Shown here piece by piece: positions 23,253 through 31,511 of a DNA stretch of 40,364 nt (positions are counted from its first letter, which is position 1; every line of letters starts with the position of its first letter). The notes under the pieces were generated by a model. The model worked only from the letters and a program-made list of their open reading frames with translations, searched no databases and was not told the DNA's origin. A program made the translations under genes and the position numbers. Source of the DNA: a virus. The stretch covers positions 1 to 40,364 of IMG/VR virus record IMGVR_UViG_3300022919_000007; one strand, 5' to 3'.

Positions 23253-24362
23253 TTATTTTTTACCAGCCTTAACCCTTGCGGCTGCGCCTGCAAAGCGGTT
23301 TGTAGGGTCTGTTTCTGTTGCGGGTTTTTTACCGTCTACTTTGCCAGCCGGTGCGCCACCTGTAGTAATAGCCCTTTTAAGGTTTACTACTTCGGTTTTA
23401 ATTTCGTCTACAAGTTTAGCAGACGCGGCGTTTTCAGCTTTCAGTGTTTCAATCTCAGATTTAAAGGCTTCGTTCTCAGCTTTCAGGGCTGCGGCCTCTT
23501 CGGGTGAAATAGCGTCAGCAGGCAGCACAATTTCTGTAAGCTCACCGGCTACGAAAGTGTAAACGGTACCATCGGGCAGCGTGTACTCACCTTCAGCGGG
23601 TACGCCTGCGGCCATAGCCGTAGCACCTACCACAATAGCGTCGCCATCTGCAAGCTCTGTAAAGTCAAGCTCTACACCTGTAGCGTCCTGCACTAATTTG
23701 TTTACCACTTTGGCTGCACTTACTGCGTTCACTACTTTCGACTTATGGCCGAATTTTGCGAGCAGCGTGGCGATAAAACCGTTTACAGCGGCTTCTGTTT
23801 TAGTATCACTCATTTTAGTATCCTGTTTGTTAATATTTAATTTTGCTTTTGCTGCAACGGGTACAGGGGCAGTAGTTATAAAGCCCAAAGTTTGCAACTG
23901 GTCAAGGGTAAGCCATGACTCGTCACGCATGAGGGGCTGTATAACCTCTTCGGTAAGGCCTAACTCTTTTGTGTAAAAACTTATGAGTTGTTTCTCCGCG
24001 TTGCGTAGTTCTTTTGCGTAGTCTTCCAATTCGTCAGCGTTGCCTACCGCTTCAGTCCAAGGCAAGTGTATCATGAATTGAGTGTTTGGCCTTATGGTGC
24101 GGTTAACGCCAGCCATAAAAATAATGGTTGCAATACTTGCCACCATACCGTTACCAATTGTATTAACTGGCTTGCCTAAGTTTTTAAGGTAGTTGTAAAT
24201 GTCAAAGCCAATATCTACAAAACCGCCTTCGCTGTTTATGTAAACATTAAATTCTGTAGCTTCCGGCTGCGCCTTAACCTGCTTTACAATGTCCATAAGG
24301 CTTACAGATTGAGAGTCTTCCCAATGCCCTATAGCGCCGTTAATATAAATGTTGCCTACCAT
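23253..24362 (-). CDS. ClpP-type prohead protease fused to a scaffold domain
   Basis: 369 residues. Residues 1-165 are a ClpP/S14 serine protease: INSEGGFVDIG at 42-52, GNGMVASIATI with nucleophile Ser76, NTQFMIHLPW with His99, and RDESWLTLDQ with Asp147 as the probable third residue. Residues 185-369 form a scaffold-like part with a coiled coil (EEAAALKAENEAFKSEIETL then KAENAASAKLVDE) and a basic end. An internal ATG at 23813 (residue 184, MSDTKTEAAVNGF) could make the scaffold alone, as in lambda C/Nu3. The protease matures the prohead built by the scaffold. Confidence 0.88.
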   Translation of the reverse strand: MVGNIYINGAIGHWEDSQSVSLMDIVKQVKAQPEATEFNVYINSEGGFVDIGFDIYNYLKNLGKPVNTIGNGMVASIATIIFMAGVNRTIRPNTQFMIHLPWTEAVGNADELEDYAKELRNAEKQLISFYTKELGLTEEVIQPLMRDESWLTLDQLQTLGFITTAPVPVAAKAKLNINKQDTKMSDTKTEAAVNGFIATLLAKFGHKSKVVNAVSAAKVVNKLVQDATGVELDFTELADGDAIVVGATAMAAGVPAEGEYTLPDGTVYTFVAGELTEIVLPADAISPEEAAALKAENEAFKSEIETLKAENAASAKLVDEIKTEVVNLKRAITTGGAPAGKVDGKKPATETDPTNRFAGAAARVKAGKK

Positions 24363-24393
24363 GCAGCTAATGTATAAAATCGGTTTAACAAAT

Positions 24394-24450
24394 CAGTGCC
24401 AAAAATAAGGCACTGAAAAACCCCTAAGCTACTATTGTTCACTTAGGGGT
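24394..24450 (-). terminator. Tandem hairpins: terminator of the accessory cassette plus a leader hairpin
   Basis: On the minus strand the first hairpin is ACCCCTAAG/CTTAGGGGT (24442-24450 with 24420-24428), followed at once by TTTTTC, a good intrinsic terminator. A second perfect 7-bp hairpin, CAGTGCC/GGCACTG (24409-24415 with 24394-24400), follows in the leader of the protease gene. No clear promoter lies between here and the ATG at 24362, so head genes may depend on read-through. The rest of 24451-24516 shows nothing. Confidence 0.8.
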
Positions 24451-24516
24451 GTGTACTTTGCAAAGACGCGGTGTACTGCTTTAATGGCTTCGACTTGCCG
24501 GCGGGGTAGGGTTTTG

Positions 24517-24825
24517 CTATTTCATGAGTTTAGACGGGCTTAAATTACAAAATGTTTTTCCTGCTTCAGTCATAATATAATTTCTCTGATGAAAAAGTAT
24601 ATGGTATCTGTTTCCATCTTCGGCCTCTACAATGGCGTGACAGGTGTTATACGGGTTAGGTTCCTCGGCTACTACTTTTTTTGCGTACTCTTCCCCGAAA
24701 TGCGTTTCACATAAATTTAACCATTCATTTTCCGGCATCCTATCCTTAACTAAGAGGGCATAGTATTTACCCAAATAATAATTTTGCTCCGTGCCATCGT
24801 CTCTGATTTTTCTTAATGTGTACAT
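24517..24825 (-). CDS. Accessory cassette protein, unknown (102 aa)
   Basis: 102 residues starting MYTLRKIRDDGTEQNYYLGK, with a central EWLNLCETHFGEEYAKKVV and the pattern GNRYHILFHQRNYIMTEAGK. Mixed alpha/beta, no membrane helix. I recognise no family, but the opening, a residue on display of a beta hairpin with LG-YYA, looks like small proteins found scattered in Bacteroidota phages. It is the last gene before the terminator and is separated from its neighbour by 51 bp, which may hold a weak -7-like sequence. Confidence 0.65.
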   Translation of the reverse strand: MYTLRKIRDDGTEQNYYLGKYYALLVKDRMPENEWLNLCETHFGEEYAKKVVAEEPNPYNTCHAIVEAEDGNRYHILFHQRNYIMTEAGKTFCNLSPSKLMK

Positions 24826-24876
24826 GTGTAAATATATTTATGTATTGCCTACTCTATACGCTTTTCGGCTTCCGCG

Positions 24877-25113
24877 TTATTTTATACTTTCCATCCAGGC
24901 TTTTATGCGGTATACCTGCCTGCGGTTAATTGGGAACTTATCACAGGTAAGCATAACAGCCTTTTCAGTTTTGTGGCCTTGCTCTTTTTGCCATTTGAAA
25001 AACTCATAGTAGGTTTTCCACTCGATATACTGCACCGGGATAAAGCCCCTTGCCACAAGCGGTATAAAAGTTTTATCCATCGATAGCAGTATTTCGTAAT
25101 TGGTTCCTGTCAT
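24877..25113 (-). CDS. Small HTH-like protein of the accessory cassette
   Basis: 78 residues. The C-terminal part, HKTEKAVMLTCDKFPINRRQ then VYRIKAWMES, has the look of a helix-turn-helix, with the second helix NRRQVYRIKAW as a possible recognition helix. The N-terminal EILLSMDKTFIPLVARGFIP is probably a dimerising or capping segment. It may bind DNA and regulate the cassette or the host; no family is recognised. Its ATG overlaps the previous stop (ATGA). Confidence 0.6.
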   Translation of the reverse strand: MTGTNYEILLSMDKTFIPLVARGFIPVQYIEWKTYYEFFKWQKEQGHKTEKAVMLTCDKFPINRRQVYRIKAWMESIK

Positions 25114-25304
25114 AATTTATGCGCTATGCGTAAAAAGATTTTAGCGGCAAGAGAGTAATTAGCTTCAACGGTCATAACCTCGTATGAAGGCCGCCGTCTA
25201 AGGTTTTCTTTTAATTCCTGCATACAAGCTTCACGGTCAAACATATTGTAAGAACGATACTGTTCAATAGAAGCGATTAATATATTTTTGGTTGCCGCAT
25301 TCAT
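25110..25304 (-). CDS. Small helical protein (64 aa)
   Basis: 64 residues from the ATG at 25304 (MNAATKNILIASIEQYRSYN). A longer reading from 25394 would overlap the zinc-binding gene by 86 bases and is less likely. It is mainly helical with basic stretches (LKENLRRRPSYEVMTVEANY) and ends LAAKIFLRIAHKL. No family recognised. The gap from the previous stop is 4 bases and the downstream overlap is ATGA, so it is embedded in the cassette. Confidence 0.6.
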   Translation of the reverse strand: MNAATKNILIASIEQYRSYNMFDREACMQELKENLRRRPSYEVMTVEANYSLAAKIFLRIAHKL

Positions 25305-25308
25305 ATTT

Positions 25309-25554
25309 TTACCATTTATTTTCAGGGCAGGTGTCGTTACTACGTATTTTAGCAGATAGGGGGCATTTGCAAATGTTGCAGTAGTACCCTTCAATTTCTT
25401 TCAGGTCGTCTTTTATAAACGCCAGTAGCTTACCGTGTTTAGCGTGTGGGCAAGTCGCGCAAATCCTTACGCGCTCCTGCGCTTTCTTTTCGGTAACTTC
25501 GCTTTTGTCAAGGAAGTTACGCCAGCCTGTCAGTATGGTTTTAAGTCTACTCAC
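25309..25554 (-). CDS. Cysteine-rich zinc-binding phage protein
   Basis: 81 residues with a GTG start at 25554-25552 that overlaps the previous stop (GTGA). N-terminal helix SRLKTILTGWRNFLDKSEV, then RICATCPHAK, later YYCNICKCPLSAKIRS and final DTCPENKW. The six cysteines spaced C-x2-C ... C-x2-C-x-C-P-L-x-x-K-x-R ... C-P-x-x-KW match a small metal-binding protein that recurs in phages of Bacteroidota. It probably binds zinc, perhaps in a virion or assembly complex. The function is unknown. Confidence 0.75.
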   Translation of the reverse strand: MSRLKTILTGWRNFLDKSEVTEKKAQERVRICATCPHAKHGKLLAFIKDDLKEIEGYYCNICKCPLSAKIRSNDTCPENKW

Positions 25555-25712
25555 ACCTGTATCTCTAAACTGTTCTCAAATACTTCTACTTTTAACGCCG
25601 GTCGCCACGTCATGCCGCCGTTTTCGGTATATATTTGCGCAAAATCGTCCTCACTAAGCCGCCCGGCTTCAACTTCTATAGCAATGAAGTTTAATAAATT
25701 TTTTACTGTCAT
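25551..25712 (-). CDS. Small protein (53 aa)
   Basis: Frame from the ATG at 25712 (context TAACCATG) to the TGA at 25551, where it overlaps the GTG start of the next gene. It starts MTVKNLLNFIAIEVEAGRLS and ends VEVFENSLEIQV. A helix then beta pattern is likely. The sequence EDDFAQIYTENGGMTWRPAL looks like a real folded protein. No family recognised. The two exact junctions with its neighbours make it very likely to be translated although it is short. Confidence 0.75.
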   Translation of the reverse strand: MTVKNLLNFIAIEVEAGRLSEDDFAQIYTENGGMTWRPALKVEVFENSLEIQV

Positions 25713-25714
25713 GG

Positions 25715-25900
25715 TTATTCGGATTTGCTTTTATCATAACGAGCATTATAGATGGGGTAAAAATCCCTACCGTCGAGAACCTTATGTCCGCCTATGCGTT
25801 CATATAAATATCCGTCGTCTTTAAAATAGTTGCCGTTTGGTATTACATTTTCGGCGGGTATGCCTTCGGGTACTGGATAGTTTTTAAATACGTCGCTCAT
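25715..25900 (-). CDS. Small acidic/aromatic protein (61 aa)
   Basis: 61 residues, MSDVFKNYPVPEGIPAENVI to ARYDKSKSE. Rich in Tyr, Asp and Gly (NYFKDDGYLYERIGGHKVL), with no membrane helix and no recognised family. The start context is AAAACCATG and its ATG overlaps the previous stop region. The stop is two bases from the next ATG. Member of the accessory cassette. Confidence 0.65.
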   Translation of the reverse strand: MSDVFKNYPVPEGIPAENVIPNGNYFKDDGYLYERIGGHKVLDGRDFYPIYNARYDKSKSE

Positions 25901-26130
25901 GGTTTTAAGATATTAATTGTTTTTACTGATATCCGGCGTTTTTTCTCAATATTAGCAAAATGAATAAAAGCCGCCTTTTGAACTTGAGTTATTTTTTCGT
26001 CTGAAATCCATACAGGGGGCCAACAATTAGGGTCTTCAAAATATTTATCCAGTAATTCCGAAACATTTTGTTTCTCTTTTAGCAGTTCACTTTCTGTATA
26101 TTCCACGTTGTTGTATAGTAATTTTGACAT
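25897..26130 (-). CDS. First gene of the accessory cassette (77 aa)
   Basis: 77 residues, MSKLLYNNVEYTESELLKEK then helical NVSELLDKYFEDPNCWPPVW, basic C-terminus (KKRRISVKTINILKP). No family recognised. Start context AAAAACCATG. It is 24 bp downstream of the -7 element at 26154-26161 and shares an identical 27-base leader segment with the gene at 35110-35355. It is the entry gene of a cassette that has its own promoter and terminator within the late operon. Confidence 0.7.
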   Translation of the reverse strand: MSKLLYNNVEYTESELLKEKQNVSELLDKYFEDPNCWPPVWISDEKITQVQKAAFIHFANIEKKRRISVKTINILKP

Positions 26131-26153
26131 GGTTTTTGCTTTTAAATTATAAG

Positions 26154-26184
26154 CAAATATAAAACTATTTTTATAATAACCAAA
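26154..26184 (-). promoter_or_regulatory. Promoter of the accessory cassette
   Basis: On the minus strand TTTG (26181-26184), 19 bp, TATATTTG (26154-26161): full consensus. It starts just after the tape measure stop (26193), inside the late operon. The 27 bases 26138-26164, covering the -7 element and leader, are identical to 35364-35390. Confidence 0.82.
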
Positions 26185-26192
26185 AATTATTT

Positions 26193-28982
26193 TTAGAAAT
26201 TTGCATTCTCCTGCACTTTGGCCATACGCCCCGTAGTTGCTGCAATATCGCTAACGGCTACTATCGGCGCAGGAATTGAGGCGTTGGCCGCTGCTATCTT
26301 CATGGCGAGTTCGTCTATATCGAAATTCACGCCCTGCGCCTCTGTACGGTTTACAAAGCCGCCACTGGCGAAATAGTTCGGTGCGCTTCCTGCTCCTGCC
26401 GGGAAAGCATTATTAAAGGCCATGAAGTGCTTTGCTGCGTTCCTGTTCATAACGCCGATCAGTTCGCCCTGCTCCGCTTCAAACTGGGTGCCGTCGCTGC
26501 CTTGAAAAGTTGTACCGCCCGCGATGTGTCGGTTGCCACCTATCTCTTGCAAGCCGCCACGCTCGAATTTTGTTTTAGTTGACGTTATTTTCTTAACATT
26601 GCCTATACCCGTAGCAATTGCTGCCGCTGCGGCTATAGCACCAAACGGCGGCGGGTATGCCGCTAACGCTTTATTCGCTGCTACATACGTGTCGATAGTA
26701 GCCTGGGCAGCGGCAAAGAGTTTACCTGCTGTAGTTTCCTGCCCGAATATAGTTGAAAGGTTGCCCAGGGCCTGTGCTCTAAGTTCCATCTTGTAAGTCT
26801 GCACTGCTTTCTCACGGTCTTCCCTATCCTTAGCAAATTTGTCTTCTATTATTTTTACATCGGCACCGGTTTTACGGGCGTTGGCTAATTCCTGCTCGCG
26901 CCTTATATCTGCATGCAGTTGCTCAATCTGCATGTTCTCTTCAAACTGCGCAGCCCTTTGCGATTTTTGGTTCTCAAGGTCGAGCAATTGCTGGTCTTGT
27001 TCGGCTTGTTTGCGCTGCATGTCAAGCTCGGCCTGCGTTTTATCGTTGGCAGCGTACAGAGCGTTAACCGCGTCCAAGTATTCACGTTCCGCTATAAGCC
27101 CGTTATTGTATTGCAGCGTTAAGTTGTCTACCTCAAGCTGGTTAAGCGTATCGAGCCTGTCCTTTTCCTGCTGCGCAAGCTGGTCGGTAAGGAATTTATT
27201 AGCATCGAGCCTTGTTTTGGCTATCTGCTTTTGGTGCTCGAGTTCTAAATCGGCCTCGTTAATTATTGCCTCACGTTTAACAGCTTCTAATTCTATTAGG
27301 GCCTCATTGTTTGAAGCGGTCAATTCCAGCTCGTTAAGTGCTAAGCGCCTTTGCAGTGCGGCCTTATCCGCGCCGGTCTTTAGGCTTGCAGCATATTCGT
27401 TTTGTGCTGCAGCGTCATTGGCCGCTTTCTGCTTTTGTATAATTTCAAGTTGGCGCTTATAAAGTTCGTCAGCTTTTGCAAATTCCTGCTCATAGGTAAG
27501 CAGCCTGCCCTCGCTGGCCTGCGCGTATATTTCTTTTTCCAGTTCCAGCTTTTCGATAAGGTCGTCAAGGGTTTGCTGCCTTGCGTCCCTTATGGCCTGC
27601 TGGCGTTCCTTCTCTTTATCCGCGGCCTCTTTACGTAAGCCGTTTAAGTTTGCCAGCTGCTCGGACTCCTGACCGGTGATGCGCTCCTGTATGTCGGCAA
27701 TATTGGTAAGCGCCTCAGCTCTTTTATCCAGCGCCTCAGTGGTTTCGCCCTCCGATTTTATACGCAAGTCGGCAACGCGTAACGCCTGGTTAGCGATTGC
27801 AAGCTCCGCGGCAGCCTGCTCCTTCAGTACTGCACCCAGTTGCTCATTAGCTTTCATACGCTCAGGTATAGATTTGCTTTCGTCGTCGCGAAGCTGTCTT
27901 AACTTCTCGGCCTGCTTTTGGTAATCAAGTTGTATCTTACGGCCTTCGCGTTGCATCTTTTGCAATTCAGCCTCGGCGGCGGCAAGGTTTGCAGCGGCTT
28001 CTGCTGAAGCTTTTAGCTCTTCCTTAAATCCGCGTATGTCGGCTGCCGCTTCCGTAAACCCTAAAAAATCCAGGGCTTTAGCAATACCCTCCGAAAGTTC
28101 GTCGAGTGCCTGCCCTACAGTCTCAAGATAAGCAATAAATACTTTACCTAAAAACTCCCCTAAAGGCTTCAGTACTTTAAACAGGCCGTTAAACAGGCCT
28201 GACAAATAGGCAGTAACCTTTGCAAGTTTGTTGCTGCCTTCCTCGGTGCTGTTCATTGAGGCCACCATAAACTTAAAGGCCCCCACGACTAAAAGCACCA
28301 CAACAGCGATAGCGGCTAACGCTATCCCCAAAGGCGTAGCGATAAACGCTAAAGAGGCTTTTACCAGTCCCCACAACCCGGTAGTCATTGCCGAAAAGGA
28401 TTTACCCAGTAAAGGCCCTACCCCGCCAGCCGCTTCTGCACGTTGCGTAAAGCCCGCCAACCCCCCATTAAGCAGATTTATTTCGCCAAAGGCTTCTGAA
28501 ATTGCATCTTTATATTGGCCTATGCCCGCGATACGTTCCTCGTTAGCGTCGCCGTTTTGTTTTATGAAGCGGGTATTCTCGTTTATTTTTTCGTTCAGGT
28601 CTGCCAATGTAGCCGCGCCCTCTTCCGTAGTAACGTCAAGTTTGTTGCGTATCTGCCTTAGCTCTTTGTTATTATCGACTGCATCCTGTATGGTTACGTT
28701 ACCGCTTTTAAGTGCTTTCGTCAGGGCTTGCTCGGTAGTTAATAATTTACCGTCAGAAGTAATGCGGCTTTGCACTGCCCCATTAAGCTGGTTGTAATCT
28801 TTAGACAGGTTTTTAACCTGGACCCCCATGACGGTATATTCTACAGTATTTTGTTTGCCCTCGTCGCGCAGGCTTTTCATTTTAGCGCGCAGGTCGGTAA
28901 TCTGTTTTGCTACCGCGGTAGTAGATTGTATCAGCAGGCTTGCGTCAATATCGAGCGCGGCAATTTCTATTTTGTCAGCCAT
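26193..28982 (-). CDS. Tape measure protein
   Basis: 929 residues, the longest gene. Residues 1-160 are coiled coil with coil-breaking loops. A hydrophobic block at about 195-235 (LGIALAAIAVVVLLVVGAFK) is typical. Residues 330-700 are long Ala/Gln/Glu/Lys coiled coils (AAAELAIANQALRVADLRIK, for example). The C-terminus carries GGNRHIAGGTTFQGSDGTQF, seen at the end of many tape measure proteins. It sets tail length; at about 0.15 nm per residue the tail would be near 140 nm. No tail-assembly-chaperone frameshift pair is visible upstream, and tail-tip genes precede it, an unusual order. Confidence 0.92.
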   Translation of the reverse strand: MADKIEIAALDIDASLLIQSTTAVAKQITDLRAKMKSLRDEGKQNTVEYTVMGVQVKNLSKDYNQLNGAVQSRITSDGKLLTTEQALTKALKSGNVTIQDAVDNNKELRQIRNKLDVTTEEGAATLADLNEKINENTRFIKQNGDANEERIAGIGQYKDAISEAFGEINLLNGGLAGFTQRAEAAGGVGPLLGKSFSAMTTGLWGLVKASLAFIATPLGIALAAIAVVVLLVVGAFKFMVASMNSTEEGSNKLAKVTAYLSGLFNGLFKVLKPLGEFLGKVFIAYLETVGQALDELSEGIAKALDFLGFTEAAADIRGFKEELKASAEAAANLAAAEAELQKMQREGRKIQLDYQKQAEKLRQLRDDESKSIPERMKANEQLGAVLKEQAAAELAIANQALRVADLRIKSEGETTEALDKRAEALTNIADIQERITGQESEQLANLNGLRKEAADKEKERQQAIRDARQQTLDDLIEKLELEKEIYAQASEGRLLTYEQEFAKADELYKRQLEIIQKQKAANDAAAQNEYAASLKTGADKAALQRRLALNELELTASNNEALIELEAVKREAIINEADLELEHQKQIAKTRLDANKFLTDQLAQQEKDRLDTLNQLEVDNLTLQYNNGLIAEREYLDAVNALYAANDKTQAELDMQRKQAEQDQQLLDLENQKSQRAAQFEENMQIEQLHADIRREQELANARKTGADVKIIEDKFAKDREDREKAVQTYKMELRAQALGNLSTIFGQETTAGKLFAAAQATIDTYVAANKALAAYPPPFGAIAAAAAIATGIGNVKKITSTKTKFERGGLQEIGGNRHIAGGTTFQGSDGTQFEAEQGELIGVMNRNAAKHFMAFNNAFPAGAGSAPNYFASGGFVNRTEAQGVNFDIDELAMKIAAANASIPAPIVAVSDIAATTGRMAKVQENANF

Positions 28983-28989
28983 AGCGTTT

Positions 28990-29283
28990 CTATTTTATGC
29001 CCAAAGGTAGTATATTACTTTCAAGGCTTATCGTTTTGTCAAGGTTTTCAATTGTCAGCTTTATACTTTTATCTCCCGAAGTCGCAAACTGCAATTGCAC
29101 ATGCCCTAACTCAGCGAGCAATACCGTTGCGCCGGGGGCGTATACCGATATGGTGTAAAAGGAATTATTGTAAATGGTATCCTGCCAAATATCAATCCGG
29201 CTGCCTGCATCGATACCCGGGATTTCTATAACCCCAAAACCGAAATGTATAAAAGGGGCGGCCCTTCGCAGTTGCTCTATCAT
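28990..29283 (-). CDS. Small tail-region protein upstream of tape measure
   Basis: 97 residues from the ATG at 29283, which overlaps the previous stop (ATGA). A longer frame from 29421 would overlap 142 bases of the gene before and is unlikely. It starts MIEQLRRAAPFIHFGFGVIE, then beta-rich YTISVYAPGATVLLAELGHV and final LDKTISLESNILPLGI. It is probably a minor tail or chaperone-like component, judging only by position between tail-tip and tape measure genes. Confidence 0.6.
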   Translation of the reverse strand: MIEQLRRAAPFIHFGFGVIEIPGIDAGSRIDIWQDTIYNNSFYTISVYAPGATVLLAELGHVQLQFATSGDKSIKLTIENLDKTISLESNILPLGIK

Positions 29284-31511
29284 AGTAGTAAGGATTGACT
29301 GTTTGAAAGTACTGTGTTTGCAGTATCGTTTATCCTGAAATAGTTTAGCCCGGTACCCAGGTAGTCGCTTACAAGCGCAAACCCCCACGTAGTGCCCAAA
29401 TCGGCGGCTGTAGTTTCCCACACAGTATTATCAAGTGACCGCTCGAATGTTAAAGTACCGCCGTCGTAATCTTTCGTAAAACTCACCGCTATTACAGGCA
29501 GGTCTGCAAACTTTTCTACCCCTACCAATACGATAGCATTCGCCAGTACAGGGGTATCTGAATACAACACGCGCACCAATTCCACTTTTGTAAGTTTACC
29601 CGGGATATAATTTTGTATATTATTTACCAAATAATAATTTGAAAGCTGCTCAATGTAGATAAGGCTTTTAAAATCAAACGGCACTATATCGGCATCGGTT
29701 AACCAAAGGTAGGCAGTAACAATCTGCGTGCGGTCGAGTATTGCCGCAAACGGGTTGTAATATGCCGCCTTAATATCGGTAAAGCTCAGAGCCAAAAAAC
29801 TTTCACGGTAGAACGCCGAAACACTGGCAGGAGTTCCCAACGCTTCAGAGTACACATTTATCGGCGTATCGGTTACGTGGTCGGCACGCATAAGGTAATA
29901 GCGCTTATCCAGCTGCTTATAATTAATCGTGTCGTCTTCTTTTACCTCTTTGTCCCAAAGTTTGTAAACGTTGCCCTCCTGCCCTAAGTATATGCTACGC
30001 TGACGCTCGGGGCTGTATATTTTACTTTGCAACACATTACGGCTATCGGCAAGGTTTACATTGTTCACCTGTATAAACGCGTCATTGTGGCTTGCCTCTT
30101 TATCGTTGTAGGTGTAGCGCATAAAGTTACGCTGCGCATAACTGCCAAAAGCATACGACTCATTATCTTTGCCGTGGTACTTTTTTGACCAGTCTACAAC
30201 GTTACTGTTTTGCAGCACCTCTTGCAACGTTTGGAACTCGTAATTTTTACTGTACTTATCTTTAAACAGTGTAAGGCCGAAGCGTTGCACTATCTCATTT
30301 ATAAAATCCTTAATACTGAAATCGGTAAACGCCGCTGTAAAATCTATATAGTTAGGGTCCACCCTTACAAGTGTAACTTCAAGCTCGTTGTCGTCTGCCG
30401 GGTTAAGTATATAGCCGCCGGTTTCGCCCACGCCTCTTGTAATGACTACCGCCACGCTTTCAAGTTCGTTGAGCTGGAACGGGGCAGACGTTAAATCAAA
30501 TTCAATGCCGTAGGACAGGCTTTCGGCATCGGAACCGAATACATAATAATTGCTTTCGGTTAATGCGCCATTAGCCCATGCCGCCAAAGGGTCTAAGCCC
30601 TCACTGTTTTTCACGATACGGACATGGGCCGGTTGCGGTTGTACGCTGCCCTGCGTACGCGTTCCATACAGCGTGCCCTTTATCTCAAATCGATAGGTAG
30701 CCGTATCAGCTACTTTTAAATGCCTGTTTTCTATTAGGGCATTAAGCTCGTTCAGGTCGGCAAGGTTTACCTTTGCATAGTAGTAACCGTTAACGTTAGG
30801 GCTTTGAAATGCGTAGTCGTCACTATGGAAAACAGGATGGTCGTTTTCACCCGTAGTTCCTAAGCCTTTCGGAAAAGTAAGCCACAGGTTTTGAAAGTTG
30901 AAAGTGCTGAATACCGCACCTGAGTATGTAACATTAAAAGTCGACATTATTAAATCCCATAACCACGATACTTTAACGCTCGGCACCAGGTAGTCGATAT
31001 TTACCTGCGGTAACCCTGTTTCCGGTGTAGTGTCGCCCGTGTTACCGTTGTAGTCGGCTAAAATATAAAGGTAGGGAAGCCCTGCGGTAAAGCTGGCTAC
31101 CACTGTAGCTACGTCTTTGCTGTGGCCTATGCCGGTCAAATCTAAATCCGATAGCGCTTTGTTCTCTATATCTTTATACAAATCAACTATGCCGTCTACC
31201 AGGGCCACATCGTAAGTATCTCCAGCGTCGGTAACTATGGCGCGCCCGTTGTATACAAAACATTCGCCGCTTTCGGCGTATAGGCTTGCAAGTATTTTAT
31301 TGTATGGTATAAGGGTAGTGTTACCGGGGACTGCCATATACTCCATAATACGGGTATTGGTTGCCGTCTTAGGGAGTTTAAAGGTATTGGTAAAATTAGC
31401 CTGCCTGCTGTTCACCGTTGCCAGGTCGTTAACCTGTTTGGTCTGCGCTATAACGGTGCCCGGGGCAAGCTCGGCCTTAACGCCGTTTAGGTAAAGTATG
31501 TAGCCGTTCAT
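29280..31511 (-). CDS. Large tail-tip protein
   Basis: 743 residues. The N-terminus MNGYILYLNGVKAELAPGTV with VNSRQANFTNTFKLPKTATN is a pattern I associate with tail-tip/baseplate proteins of Bacteroidota siphophages. The centre is beta-rich with many aromatic residues (for example KNYEFQTLQEVLQNSNVVDW). The last 80 residues resemble a fibronectin-like domain (TKDYDGGTLTFERSLDNTVW). It probably forms the distal tail hub or tip. The gene overlaps both neighbours by ATGA. Role from position and style, not from a solid family match. Confidence 0.6.
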   Translation of the reverse strand: MNGYILYLNGVKAELAPGTVIAQTKQVNDLATVNSRQANFTNTFKLPKTATNTRIMEYMAVPGNTTLIPYNKILASLYAESGECFVYNGRAIVTDAGDTYDVALVDGIVDLYKDIENKALSDLDLTGIGHSKDVATVVASFTAGLPYLYILADYNGNTGDTTPETGLPQVNIDYLVPSVKVSWLWDLIMSTFNVTYSGAVFSTFNFQNLWLTFPKGLGTTGENDHPVFHSDDYAFQSPNVNGYYYAKVNLADLNELNALIENRHLKVADTATYRFEIKGTLYGTRTQGSVQPQPAHVRIVKNSEGLDPLAAWANGALTESNYYVFGSDAESLSYGIEFDLTSAPFQLNELESVAVVITRGVGETGGYILNPADDNELEVTLVRVDPNYIDFTAAFTDFSIKDFINEIVQRFGLTLFKDKYSKNYEFQTLQEVLQNSNVVDWSKKYHGKDNESYAFGSYAQRNFMRYTYNDKEASHNDAFIQVNNVNLADSRNVLQSKIYSPERQRSIYLGQEGNVYKLWDKEVKEDDTINYKQLDKRYYLMRADHVTDTPINVYSEALGTPASVSAFYRESFLALSFTDIKAAYYNPFAAILDRTQIVTAYLWLTDADIVPFDFKSLIYIEQLSNYYLVNNIQNYIPGKLTKVELVRVLYSDTPVLANAIVLVGVEKFADLPVIAVSFTKDYDGGTLTFERSLDNTVWETTAADLGTTWGFALVSDYLGTGLNYFRINDTANTVLSNSQSLLL

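Noticed and set aside
26839-27462. 207-codon plus-strand ORF
   Set aside because: Shadow of the tape measure coiled coil; Ser/Cys-rich composition is typical of reverse translation of Ala/Glu/Lys-rich sequence.
28228-28797. 189-codon plus-strand ORF
   Set aside because: Antisense shadow of the tape measure gene, no start signal or promoter.
28990-29421. Longer 143-codon start for the gene before tape measure
   Set aside because: The extra 46 codons overlap the 743-residue gene; the ATG at 29283 makes an exact ATGA overlap.
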